Part shown: positions 1 to 8,509 of the stretch, piece after piece
How positions within the stretch are numbered: position 1 is the first letter of the stretch
How the letters are laid out: each line of letters starts with the position of its first letter
NCBI GenBank assembly: GCA_032622095.1
Contig: CP136068.1
Span: forward strand, 119,275,509-119,339,508
Source: Siphonodentalium dalli
Lineage: Eukaryota; Mollusca; Scaphopoda; Gadilida; Siphonodentaliidae
Length of the DNA: 64,000 bases
Reading direction: 5' to 3'
Program-made: the position numbers and the translations under genes
Notes under the pieces: model-generated
What the model was told of the DNA's origin: nothing
What the model saw: the letters and a program-made list of their open reading frames with translations, nothing else
The model's database searches: none

Positions 1-1
1 G

Positions 2-910
2 CCTCAGGGAACGGTCTTAGGACCTATACTTTTTATAATTTTCATTAATGATCTGCCAGAATGTGTAAAAGGACTTTGCGAAATATTCGCAGATGACACA
101 AAAGTTATCGGAAATCCCCACCACAACAATGTGCAGACGGACATAAACGCAGTTTGCAAATGGTCCCTAGACTGGCAACTTAGATACAACTCAGCAAAAA
201 TCCATGTCATACACTTCGGACATAACAACCCAAAAATAGAGTACTTCATGACAGACACGCCATTGAATCCACCAATCATAGTAAGCACGTGCGAAAAAGA
301 CCTAGGAGTGAATGTTGATGATACACTTAAATTTTATATCCACATAAATCAAACATGCAACCGAGCGTATAAGACCCTTGGTATTATAAGGAGAACATTT
401 ACAACACTCGACCCAGAAACATTTCGGGCAATCTATATCAGCATGATTCGACCAATAATAGAGTACTGCAATACGGCATGGGATCCACACCTGCAATACC
501 AATGCATTGCACTAGAACAAGTGCAACGGAGAGCAACTAAAATGGTTCCCCAATTCAGAAAACTAGAGTATCGAGAGAGACTAATTAAACTCAACTTGAT
601 GTCAGTTAAATATCGAAGATTCAGGGGAGATTTAATTGAGACATATAAGATGTTAAATGGACATTACAATTTGGACACCAGTTGCCTTTTTCAAATGTCT
701 CCATACACAACAACAAGAGGAAATAGCAGGAAATTATATAGACAAAAGTTCAACGAGAATGTAGGAAAATTCTTCTTCACGCAGCGTGTGGTTTCGTCTT
801 GGAATAGTCTACCAGACCATATCGTTCAACTAAAATCTCTGGATGAATTTAAGACTAACATAGACGCTTACTTCTATCACTTGAAGTATGATTACGAATA
901 CGTCAAATGA
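2..910 (+). CDS. Reverse transcriptase, C-terminal half (LINE ORF2, 5' truncated by window edge)
   Basis: The enzyme copies LINE RNA into DNA at a nicked chromosomal target. The frame is open from base 2; GTG at 131 is only the first start-like codon inside it and not a real start. Residues 1-19 form the PQGTVLGPILF..FINDLP box, and residues 29-32 (bases 86-97) are FADD, the catalytic double-aspartate box in which the usual Tyr is replaced by Phe. The rest is the thumb and C-terminal region typical of CR1/jockey-type LINEs, including KDLGV, YKTLGIIRRTF, RPIIEYCNTAWDPH, LEQVQRRATK, YRRFRGDLIETYKMLNG and RVVSSWNSLPDHIV. It stops at TGA 908-910. No frameshift or stop is visible. The endonuclease and upstream RT motifs must lie left of the window. 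Confidence 0.9.
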   Translation, partial: PQGTVLGPILFIIFINDLPECVKGLCEIFADDTKVIGNPHHNNVQTDINAVCKWSLDWQLRYNSAKIHVIHFGHNNPKIEYFMTDTPLNPPIIVSTCEKDLGVNVDDTLKFYIHINQTCNRAYKTLGIIRRTFTTLDPETFRAIYISMIRPIIEYCNTAWDPHLQYQCIALEQVQRRATKMVPQFRKLEYRERLIKLNLMSVKYRRFRGDLIETYKMLNGHYNLDTSCLFQMSPYTTTRGNSRKLYRQKFNENVGKFFFTQRVVSSWNSLPDHIVQLKSLDEFKTNIDAYFYHLKYDYEYVK

Positions 911-973
911 TATACTCACACTAATATGCATATTATGCAAATCCATTAATTTATTCAATTGTACCGGAACTAA

Positions 974-1098
974 AAGTCAAATGACTTGTTTCGATGATGA
1001 TGATGATGATTATGATGATGATGATGATGATGAAATAATGTTATTGGGACGAAAAGTCGCAAGACTTGTTCCGTATGATGATGATGATGATGATGATA
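974..1098 (+). repeat. LINE 3' tail: two stem-loops each followed by an ATG microsatellite
   Basis: AAGTC(974-978)/GACTT(983-987) and AAGTC(1054-1058)/GACTT(1063-1067) form two small stem-loops, the second closed by GCAA, a GNRA-type tetraloop. Each is followed by TTGTTYCG/T and then a (GAT/ATG)n run (about 992-1034 and 1075-1098). In L2/Una-type LINEs a 3' stem-loop next to a short simple repeat is the site recognised by the RT, so this is probably the functional tail. The duplication may be an internal tail copy or template jumping. Confidence 0.7.
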
Positions 1099-1219
1099 TG
1101 ATTGATAGAACAAACCACTATTACGATGATAGTGTCGTTATTTGTTTAAAATACGTATCAATTGACATATAATACGCACCCGTTCCCTCATTAAAATCAA
1201 CATATTTCGACCATTTTAG

Positions 1220-1290
1220 GGGACCTCCGCGAATTATGGGAACTCCGCGAATTATGGGATCTCCGCAAATAGACCTACGCAAATAGGGAC
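1220..1290 (+). repeat. Short imperfect tandem repeat, unit about 18 bp
   Basis: Four degenerate units built on GGAnCTCCGCGAATTATG follow each other; the last two drift to CGCAAATAG. No element association is evident; it lies between the LINE tail and the inverted arm at 1385. Confidence 0.6.
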
Positions 1291-1384
1291 CTATCTATAA
1301 ATAAAACGCCCAGCGAACCATAGATATCTAGAATCTCTAGGACAGTATACAACCGATGGCGTTAATAACGATACATATTCCACC

Positions 1385-1450
1385 GGGGATGACAGGAAGA
1401 CAGCCAGGGGCCTATACTATAGAATACAATTTTTGTAATATCAGCGTTAA
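1385..1450 (+). repeat. Left arm of a distant inverted pair (partner 5672-5732)
   Basis: The segment containing CCAGGGGCCTATACTATAG, then a T-rich part ending TTTTTGTAATA, recurs in inverted orientation at 5672-5732 with only scattered differences and small indels over about 60 bp. The ends read CCGGGGAYGACAGG / CCTGTCCCCG. Terminal inverted repeats of a ~4.35-kb DNA element are the simplest reading. No clean target duplication is visible and no transposase lies between. Confidence 0.55.
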
Positions 1451-1924
1451 TTTGCGATTTACTAATTTTGTAATACATTTTTTGTGTTCTATAGTAAGCG
1501 ACTGTATTTCTATCTATATATTGACATGTAATGACTTATATGATATTTTTTGGCGAACCATCTATATACCGGGATTCACTTGACTGGAACGCTACAGCTT
1601 TGTAATATGTAAAAAATCGCAATACGGAATGATAAAATACTGACTAAGCGGGTTCTATAGTACAGCAATAATACCATTTTTGTAAAAAAATAATAATTAT
1701 TAGATTCAACTGCATAGGCTACATTATTGATTTTTCACGTCGTGTTCACGACGATTTGCCGTGCGGATAATGGTGAGTGCGATTAGCTGGATACATGTTC
1801 TTTGTAATGCGGTCACCGAATCTCAATTGTTAACCCATTGAGATGGTTTACGCTCAATGGACTTGAAAGGAGATAGCCATGTCAGCGGCCTATATTTTAA
1901 TTATGAATGGAATTAAAGAGTTAC

Positions 1925-2024
1925 ATAAGGATTAACTGTCATGTGGACTGTTTTTATGGAGATGTAACACTTACCTCACGGTTATATCTCCATAAAAACA
2001 GTCCACATGACGGTTAAACCTTAT
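1925..2024. repeat. Long hairpin: 44-bp arms, 12-nt loop
   Basis: Bases 1925-1968 pair with 1981-2024 with three mismatches, leaving a 12-nt loop (1969-1980). The stem includes GTCATGTGGACTGTTTTTAT on one side and its complement on the other. Size and shape resemble a pre-miRNA or a young foldback MITE; nothing in the sequence shows that it is expressed. Confidence 0.85.
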
Positions 2025-2628
2025 ATTTATATACATTTAGCGAAAAAGTCACTTTTGTAAATGTATTTAAATCGAAAAGTGTATCGTGACAAAACCAGCA
2101 CAAAATTTCTCTTTATATTGAAACCCGATGATTTATTAAGTCAATCCTGCGCGAGTCCAAATGCGCCCAAAACATTACGCGTTCATCTTTCCAAACCCAA
2201 TGACGTGTCGATGTTGTTATGGTGCTGCAGTTATTAGCTGTTGCGCATTCACCGAGAAATAATTGCAACTAGCCACGTGGGCGCCGACCAATCGGAATGC
2301 TGGATTTAGTGATGATCACACTTAGTATGTAAATATAGTAAATTGTCGGGCTTGGACTCTTTGTGTGAAGGTACACGGATACGGTGAATCGGGGGTGGTG
2401 GCATTTCGTGTTGAAACAGTCACTGATAATTTCAGGCTAAGTTGCGTTAAAAATCAGTAGACCCCAAGTATTTACCATGCCATTATACAACCTATTTGAA
2501 CCGCATGGCATTTGTGTGCTCAAGAAGTTTGCGTTCACCTTGTGGTCTAAACAATTTAATTTGGCCAATAGGGCCGCACATAATATTCCATGAGTGAATT
2601 CTTAGAAAAAATCGGGGTCCCCTGATCC
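2025..2628. other. No recognisable feature
   Basis: AT-rich sequence without a coding frame or a repeat I can match elsewhere in the window. Short open frames here have no coding character. Confidence 0.5.
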
Positions 2629-3004
2629 TTAAAGGCCCACTTGATTTTCGAATCACCAGATCACATTATACACAACATATTCCATATTATATACCATTTG
2701 AAACAGGAAGCTCCAACACATTGTATTATTAACAGATCCGATCAAATAAACTGGGAACATGTTGTTTCTGTTGAGGTACCAAGGTGTGTCCTGCATTTAA
2801 TTTTGATCCGGACTGTACTATAAAGTCTATTATACTCAATGGGAGGGGAATAACTCTATCTCTTAGTTTGAATTCTGATTAATTATGGGTTGAGAAGGGG
2901 GGGGGGGGTCTTGGAATGAATCTCTATCACTTGGTGGACAGTCCTAGGCCACAGCTGCTTCTTATCCTGGTGGAATATATATATTTTTTGGGTCCTCTTC
3001 CAAA

Positions 3005-3188
3005 TCTCTCCTATATATTTTGATACAATCTGTATTCGAGAGATAACCCACATCCTCCAGAACTCAATGACATGATCGTGAATGAGTATTGATATACCCC
3101 ACTAAACTTTGACAAACACCAGTAATGGTGTGTAGATAATTTACATATCTCTCCTATATATTTTGATACAATCTATCTAATTTACATA
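3005..3188 (+). mobile_element. Two truncated Helitron 5'-end stubs
   Basis: The 5' terminus TCTCTCCTATATATTTTGATA occurs at 3005 and 3148, and again in a slightly different form at 3189 where the complete copy starts. The stubs at 3148 and 3189 are a 41-bp tandem step. They lack the rest of the element and its 3' hairpin, and look like aborted or rearranged 5' ends. Confidence 0.65.
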
Positions 3189-3714
3189 TCTCTCTTATAT
3201 ATTTTGATACAATCTATCTGTTTGTCTGTCTGTCATTTATACAAATCTACAATTCTCCACCGATCGAGATCAAACTTCCTATCTAGGGGTAAAATCCCAC
3301 GGACACGGTCGTTGTCGTATTGGCGACCCCGTGCGACGCCCGTGCAGCGCATGCGCAGACGAGATCTCGGAAACGGGTGGAGCTATCGACTTGAAATTTG
3401 CTATGTGAATGTATCTTGCCCCGGATACGAATTTTATCGGGTCGCCGAGCCCGTGCGACGCCAGTTTCGCGCATGCGCAGACGAGATCTCGGAAACGGGT
3501 GGAGCTATCGACTTGAAATTTGGTATGTGAATGTATCTTGCCCCGGATACGAATTTTATCGGGTCGCCGAGCCCGTGCGACGCCAGCTTCGCGCATGCGC
3601 AGACAAGATCTCGGAAACGGGTGGAGCTATCGACTTGACATTTCGTTTTTGAATAGCTATCGACTTGAAATTTGGTTTTTGAATAGCCCGGACGACGTCG
3701 GGCTCATCGGCTAG
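3189..3714 (+). mobile_element. Non-autonomous Helitron 1 (pearl/HINE-like)
   Basis: It begins A|TC at 3189 (TCTCTTATATATTTTG) and ends CTAG|T at 3711-3715, preceded by the hairpin AGCCCG..CGGGCT at 3685-3704: the Helitron signature of 5' TC, 3' hairpin plus CTRR, insertion between A and T, and no target duplication. Internal order is a TCTG/TTTG-rich run, a conserved leader with CGATCGAGAY and AAACTT, a 122-bp tandem array, and the tail TTGAAATTTGGTTTTTGAATA. It has no Rep/helicase. The architecture resembles the pearl elements of bivalves. Confidence 0.8.
3313..3645 (+). repeat. 122-bp tandem repeat array, about 2.7 units (Helitron 1)
   Basis: The word AGCTATCGACTTGA recurs at 3381, 3503 and 3625, exactly 122 bp apart. 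Each unit holds two palindromic parts: GCGCATGCGC, which matches the NRF1 consensus core, and GAGATCTC, with GCCCGTGCGACGCC nearby. 84-108 codon frames read through the array on both strands because the repeat lacks stops, not because it codes. Confidence 0.9.
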
Positions 3715-3716
3715 TA

Positions 3717-3946
3717 TCTCATATATATTTTGAAGACCTCTGTATGTTTGTCTGTCTGTATGTTTGTTTGTCATTAATACAAATCTACGATTCTCCACCG
3801 ATCGGGACGAAACTTGGTAGGTGTGTGTAGTTTGGCCAGGCGGTGGACGTTGGTGGAGCTATCGACTTGACATTTCGTTTTTGAATAGCTATCGACTTGA
3901 AATTTGGTTTTTGAATAGCCCGGACGACGTCGGGCTCATCGGCTAG
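3717..3946 (+). mobile_element. Non-autonomous Helitron 2 (short, no central array)
   Basis: Starts TCTCATATATATTTTGAAGA at 3717, two bases after the end of Helitron 1, and ends with the hairpin and CTAG at 3943-3946. The leader (CGATCGGGACGAAACTTGGT) is joined almost directly to the tail, and the 122-bp array is missing; only the GGTGGAGCTATCGACTTGA part remains. It is a 230-bp deletion form of the same family. Confidence 0.8.
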
Positions 3947-3948
3947 TA

Positions 3949-4796
3949 TCATATATATTTTGAAGACCTCTGTATGTTTGTATGTATGTTTGTCATTGAT
4001 ACAAATCTACGATTCTCGACCGATCGGAACGAAACTTGGTACGTGTGTGTAGTTTGACCAGGCGGTGGACGTTGTCGTATTGGCGAGCCCGTGCGGCGCC
4101 CGCTTCGCGCATGCGCAGACGAGATCTCGGAAACCGGTGGAGCAATCGACTTGAAATTTGTTATGTGAATGTATCTTGCCCCGGATACGAATTTTATCTG
4201 GTCGCCGAGCCCGTGCGACGCCAGCTTCGCGCATGCGCAGACGAGATCTCAGAAACGGGTGGAGCTATCGACTTGAAATTTGGTATGTGAATGTATCTTG
4301 CCCCGGATACGAATTTTATCGGGTCGCCGAGCCCGTGCGACGCCAGCTTCGCGCATGCGCAGACGAGATCTCGGAAACGGGTGGAGCTATCGACTTGAAA
4401 TTTGGTATGTGAATGTATCTTGCCCCGGATACGAATTTTATCAGGTCGAGGGGCCCGTGCGACGCCAGCTTCTTCGCGCATGCGCAGACCAGATCTCGGA
4501 AACGGGTAGAGCTATCGGCTTGAAATTTATGCGCAGACGAGATCTCGGAAACGGGTGGAGCTATCGACTTGAAATTTGGTATGTGAATGTATCTTGCCCC
4601 GGATACGAATTTTATCGGGTTGCCGAGCCCGTGCGACGCAAAACTTCGCGCATGCGCAGACCAGATCTAGGAAACGGGTGGAGCTATCGACTTGAAATAT
4701 GGTTTTTGAATAGCCCGGACAACGTCGGGCTGGGTAGAGAATCGACTTGAAATTTGGTTTTTGAATAGCCCGGACAACGTCGGGCTCATCGGCTAG
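3949..4796 (+). mobile_element. Non-autonomous Helitron 3 with long 122-bp array
   Basis: Starts TCATATATATTTTGAAGACC at 3949, two bases after Helitron 2, and ends CTAG at 4793-4796 after the hairpin AGCCCG..CGGGCT. The array (about 4073-4700) has about five units. One unit has a 3-bp insertion, and a truncated unit follows at about 4530. A partial duplicate of the 3' tail and hairpin lies at 4713-4732, as if two elements were joined end to end. Confidence 0.8.
4073..4700 (+). repeat. 122-bp tandem repeat array (Helitron 3)
   Basis: Units start around 4141, 4263, 4385 and 4510, followed by a ~50-bp remnant and one more unit. All carry the GCGCATGCGC and AGATCT core seen in the array at 3313-3645. 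Near-identity between units and between the two loci implies recent homogenisation or recent spread. Confidence 0.85.
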
Positions 4797-4853
4797 TGGT
4801 ATATAATATGGAATAATTTTATCTGGATATTCGAAAATTAAGTGGGCCTTTAA

Positions 4854-5671
4854 CTTACCAATGTAGTAGTGCATGTTGGTTATGAACCAGATGTCATATG
4901 TTTACCTAAATTCAGCCTCTTAGTTGGGTATAAATTAAGTATAGGTATATAGTTTAAGTATATGGTGCTATATATAGGCCTACATGCATGTTTTAACATC
5001 GAGGTTGGATTTCCCCGGAGACCCTGGACGAGGGAGTGTTGGCCAACATTGGAATTTCCAAATGAAAACCCATCCTTGACACAGGTCGAAAATACCAAGT
5101 CCGAGAACAGCCATCGATGGTTCAATTTTTCCAGCTACATGGTACCTAAACTTGTCAACTATTAAGGTCTAGATGTTCCAACTAATATTTCAGCCGCTGT
5201 CCATGCCAAAAGCTTGCTAGACAAATCAGGTTCCACCCGTGGTAATATTGCTATATAAACTTGATGTGGCCATTTGAAGGGCAACCGATATGTGTGTTTG
5301 CCGACCATTTTCGACAAACCGCTAAGAATCATGTAACATAAAACATCTGTAAAATTAATGGTAAGTATTTATTCCACATGATACCGAAGGAATTACATTT
5401 CACCGTGCGCAATTGTGGTCAAAATAACCCAAGTATCGGAAACTCATAATGTACCTTTATTCATCAACTAACTCACTCACCAACTGACACAAATAGGCAT
5501 TGCCATATCATTCGCATATATCATTAGAGTAATTTCCCTTGACAAAATCACAAATGTTTAGATGTGCGTTTAACGAACGGTGGTCGATAGTACTCGATTT
5601 GCCGTCTTTTTTTGATTTACAAGAAATCGCGTTCGCTGTTAAATTACAGTGGTCTATAGTACTCAAATAAG
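4854..5671. other. No recognisable gene or repeat
   Basis: Frames of 67-81 codons overlap on opposite strands at 4880-5165 and show no family signature. Nothing else is supported. Confidence 0.5.
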
Positions 5672-5732
5672 CCTGCTATTACAAAAATTGTATTCTATAG
5701 TATATGCCCCTGGCAGGGCTATCCTGTCCCCG
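5672..5732 (-). repeat. Right arm of the inverted pair (partner 1385-1450)
   Basis: The complement of this stretch reads CAGGATAGCCCTGCCAGGGG, then CATATACTATAGAATAC and TTTTTGTAATA, matching the left arm. See 1385-1450. Confidence 0.55.
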
Positions 5733-5734
5733 AG

Positions 5735-5835
5735 CAATATACAACATACCTGTATTTATTGCTGATAATATATATGTTTGCTATACGTGTGTGTGTGTAT
5801 TGTGAATAAAGTTATCCTATCCTATCCTATCATAG
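5735..5835 (+). mobile_element. Probable LINE 3' end with TATCC tail
   Basis: A TG-rich stretch leads to GTGAATAAAGTTATCC followed by repeats of CTATC. AATAAA joined to a TATC-type microsatellite is a common 3' terminus of metazoan LINEs. There is no coding part upstream, so it would be a dead-on-arrival copy. The alternative is a plain microsatellite beside a chance AATAAA. Confidence 0.45.
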
Positions 5836-6706
5836 CAACCGTTGCATGCTTTCACGGTTTTATCACCATTTGCACAATTGTTACACCAGACACCTGGACT
5901 ATCATGTGGTCTTTTTGCGTTTCAGACACTCGAAGCCATGGCGTAGGTTTTAGGGGGTAGAGTGTTAAGTTTCTCGCTATACAATCTTAAGAATGGTGAT
6001 GTTTCGATATATGTTATCTAATTAACCTCTGTTCTAGCATATAGGTTCATACTTTAGCTCATTGTCGTCTGAATATATTTACTCGCCCTCTTTTGTGAGG
6101 ACAATTTTGAATCATCATGCGATTTATATGCTCTCTTCGGTAATAAATGTCATCGCAATTACGGAATATCGACTGGTATATAAGCTCTAGCATCAATTAC
6201 ACATATCTAGCGACAACTGCTCCACGATTGACGGGTATGTGTGAAGATTGAGTGCGTAAATTAGCCTAGATTTGACTGCATTCGCATTTGGTCTGATGGA
6301 ATTTCATCAGAATTTGAACCATTCATAAAAAACATGATCAGCTCGGATTATAGGGGACTTTCCCCGATTTTTCCCCTATTGAACCCTAATGTACCTGGAC
6401 TATACTTAAATCTCAAAAAGTGTAATCATATTTGCGAAATATCTGTGTAATTATACTATAATATTTTATTATGTCAACAATTGAAAGCCATGCACCTCCA
6501 TTTCCGATGTCAGTATGCTTATTTCTTGATAATTATGGTGGTTGCAATGCACTAAGTCTTGCTTTAGTCGTCAATTTGAAAAGAGTCATATGACATGACA
6601 GTGGTAGTATCACATCGGACACTCACATAAATCACACAGTATATAGTACCATATAGTGTGAGTTATTCGTTCACAACAAAGCGGCTAAAGCGGCTTAAAA
6701 TATACA
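5836..6706. other. No recognisable feature
   Basis: AT-rich; the 60-codon frame at 5778-5960 is not convincing. Confidence 0.5.
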
Positions 6707-7823
6707 TTAAGTGGGAGACGCACGTTTAGCATAAATCTAGCCAAAAATGGCAAGAGATTTTCAGCAAAGAATATCTTTGGATCTATCTAGCAATTATTCT
6801 TGAGTTTCGAATATCATCATCTTCATTGCATATATAATCTGAGCAATTATGAAGAGACAACAAAAACAATAGATTTTATTAAATTTGAGAGGTTGAAAAT
6901 ATTATTTTATGTTTTGTCCCTTTCGGTACCAAGAACTGCTAGAATAGTCAATAATTTCACACAAAACTCCAATCACCAAATAGCGTATTGCATTGGCGGC
7001 TCTATGAGAAGAGGCTTCATTTGTATCATAATGCGGAGTTAGATTTTTAATTGCATACTATAGCATCATAAACCATACACTATAATGAAGAATAAAGCAG
7101 TCACAAATATTCCAGCCCAATCAGGGGGGGGGGGGGTCGCGCACAAAAATTCCATATATAGGGCGGGGTGGGTGGGTCATTTGGACCCGGAAAAAATGCG
7201 TAAATGACCAAAAATGCTATTTTTTTCCTCCACTTAAAATCACTGCTTTTGTGCTCATGTAATCTGTTAATATCAACCACATGAAACACTAGGCTATTTA
7301 AAACATACTAACCAGAACTAACTACCATTTAGGGGTGTATGCATGCTGATGTATGTCAAAATTAATGTACCAGATTTCGACGTACTAGTATGAAAGATAT
7401 ATTATATATATATATAAACAAATCATATAACAAACATTAAAACACAAGAACAAACATTTATAATATGCATATCCAAGATAGCCTTTCAATTGGATGTCAA
7501 AGTGTATGTTATAGCTATATATACACATGTGTATCCCTTTAAGGGTTTGAACAAAATATAAAGCTGAGTTTATATTGATGAATTCTGTGATGAATTTTGC
7601 AATTACTTTTGACAAATTTGTTTACTGTTATAATATAATTATATGCTCAGACACGATCAGTCGACAATGCTTGCATATAAGCATAATTATGAAATGATTA
7701 CCATCTTCTGTTCTTAATCCACATAATGGATATTATTTGTTATCAAGATAAACTTGATGATACAAACAAAAATAACAATTCCACTATATTCCACTGGTTT
7801 AAAACTATAAAACAAAATAACTC

Positions 7824-7891
7824 ATACAAAAAGTTCATACTATTTGGATAACAATATGAAAGCTTATCCAAATAGTATGAACTTTTTGTAT
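7824..7891. repeat. Perfect 28-bp hairpin with 12-nt loop
   Basis: Bases 7824-7851 and 7864-7891 are perfectly complementary (TACAAAAAGTTCATACTATT and on). The loop is 12 nt. It lies inside the hAT-like element. A perfect stem of this length is unusually young; it could be an siRNA source or a small nested foldback. Confidence 0.9.
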
Positions 7892-8224
7892 ATTAATTCA
7901 ACCACAGTTATTATTCACAAGTCTAAGCAGTTACGTACTGTACAGATACATGTAGTAAGGTAGTACATCTGGAGTTCCAGTTATTTGACTGCCAATACAT
8001 ATGGTATTGTAATTATTAGTTGCTTGTTCATTATTGGTTGCTTTGATATTCAATTTAGGATATAGCAGGATAGAGCAATGTAACTATAAAAGTAGCTTTT
8101 GGTATTAAAGTCTCAACTTATTCCATATGCAACATAAAGTTAGAATATAAACATGACTAATATGAACTTTGTTCTTGAAACTAATTATAAATCATACTAA
8201 CCTGGATCAAACTGCCCAGGTAAT

Positions 8225-8509
8225 CTATGCAACTCTCTTCATGCGAACTTTCTCAGAGTCACATATCTTAACTGGACAGTCTGATCCAGGATGCTTGTTC
8301 TTATAATGGGTTTCCATGTGATACGTCCAGTAAACCACATTGCACATGGGGCACGTACATGTATATGGACGGTTTGTACAAGGTGACTGTGGCTTGGATA
8401 TCTCCGCTGGCTTTAAACTAAACTTTATACTCTGATAATATGTTAATAATACTACCAATTCTTCACTAATATTGGTATATGTCAATCTGCACACCAACAT
8501 GACATACAT
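8225..8509 (-). pseudogene. Zinc-finger-like coding fragment inside the hAT-like element
   Basis: The 94-codon frame contains C53-x2-C56-x11-H68-x4-H73, preceded by NRPYT and followed by KHPGSDCP. The spacing is one residue short of a classical C2H2 finger but fits a degenerate C2H2 or BED-like finger; BED fingers are common at the N terminus of hAT transposases. No RNase H-like catalytic region is seen, so it would be a remnant or a captured host exon. The first ~30 residues look non-coding. A chance frame is possible. Confidence 0.35.

Larger units (their letters stand above)
1..1098 (+). mobile_element. 3' portion of a non-LTR retrotransposon (LINE, CR1/L2/jockey-like)
   Basis: The window opens inside a LINE. 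An open frame from base 2 to 910 encodes the end of the reverse transcriptase, followed by a ~190-bp 3' UTR that ends in two stem-loop plus ATG-repeat modules (974-1098). The 5' side lies outside the window, so full length cannot be judged. The coding frame is intact over 302 codons, which suggests a fairly young copy. The family assignment (CR1/L2/jockey group) rests on the RT motifs and the thumb/C-terminal region; the exact clade is uncertain. Confidence 0.85.
2633..4849. mobile_element. TTAA-flanked TIR element, interrupted by a Helitron array
   Basis: TTAA at 2629-2632 and 4850-4853 brackets inverted ends: AGGCCCACTTGATTTTCGAAT on the left, and the complement of its A-variant (AGGCCCACTTAATTTTCG) on the right. 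Similarity continues inward to CCATATTATATACC over about 65 bp. TTAA duplications are typical of piggyBac, Kolobok and some Sola elements. There is no transposase; most of the interior is the Helitron array at 3189-4796, so the original element was about 0.6 kb. Superfamily is not decided. Confidence 0.7.

Noticed and set aside
888-1172. Asp-rich 94-codon frame
   Set aside because: Translation of the ATG microsatellite in the LINE 3' tail.
3204-4750. Many 63-156 codon frames on both strands
   Set aside because: They are stop-free readings of the 122-bp Helitron repeat; the same words appear in several frames and both strands, and no protein family matches.
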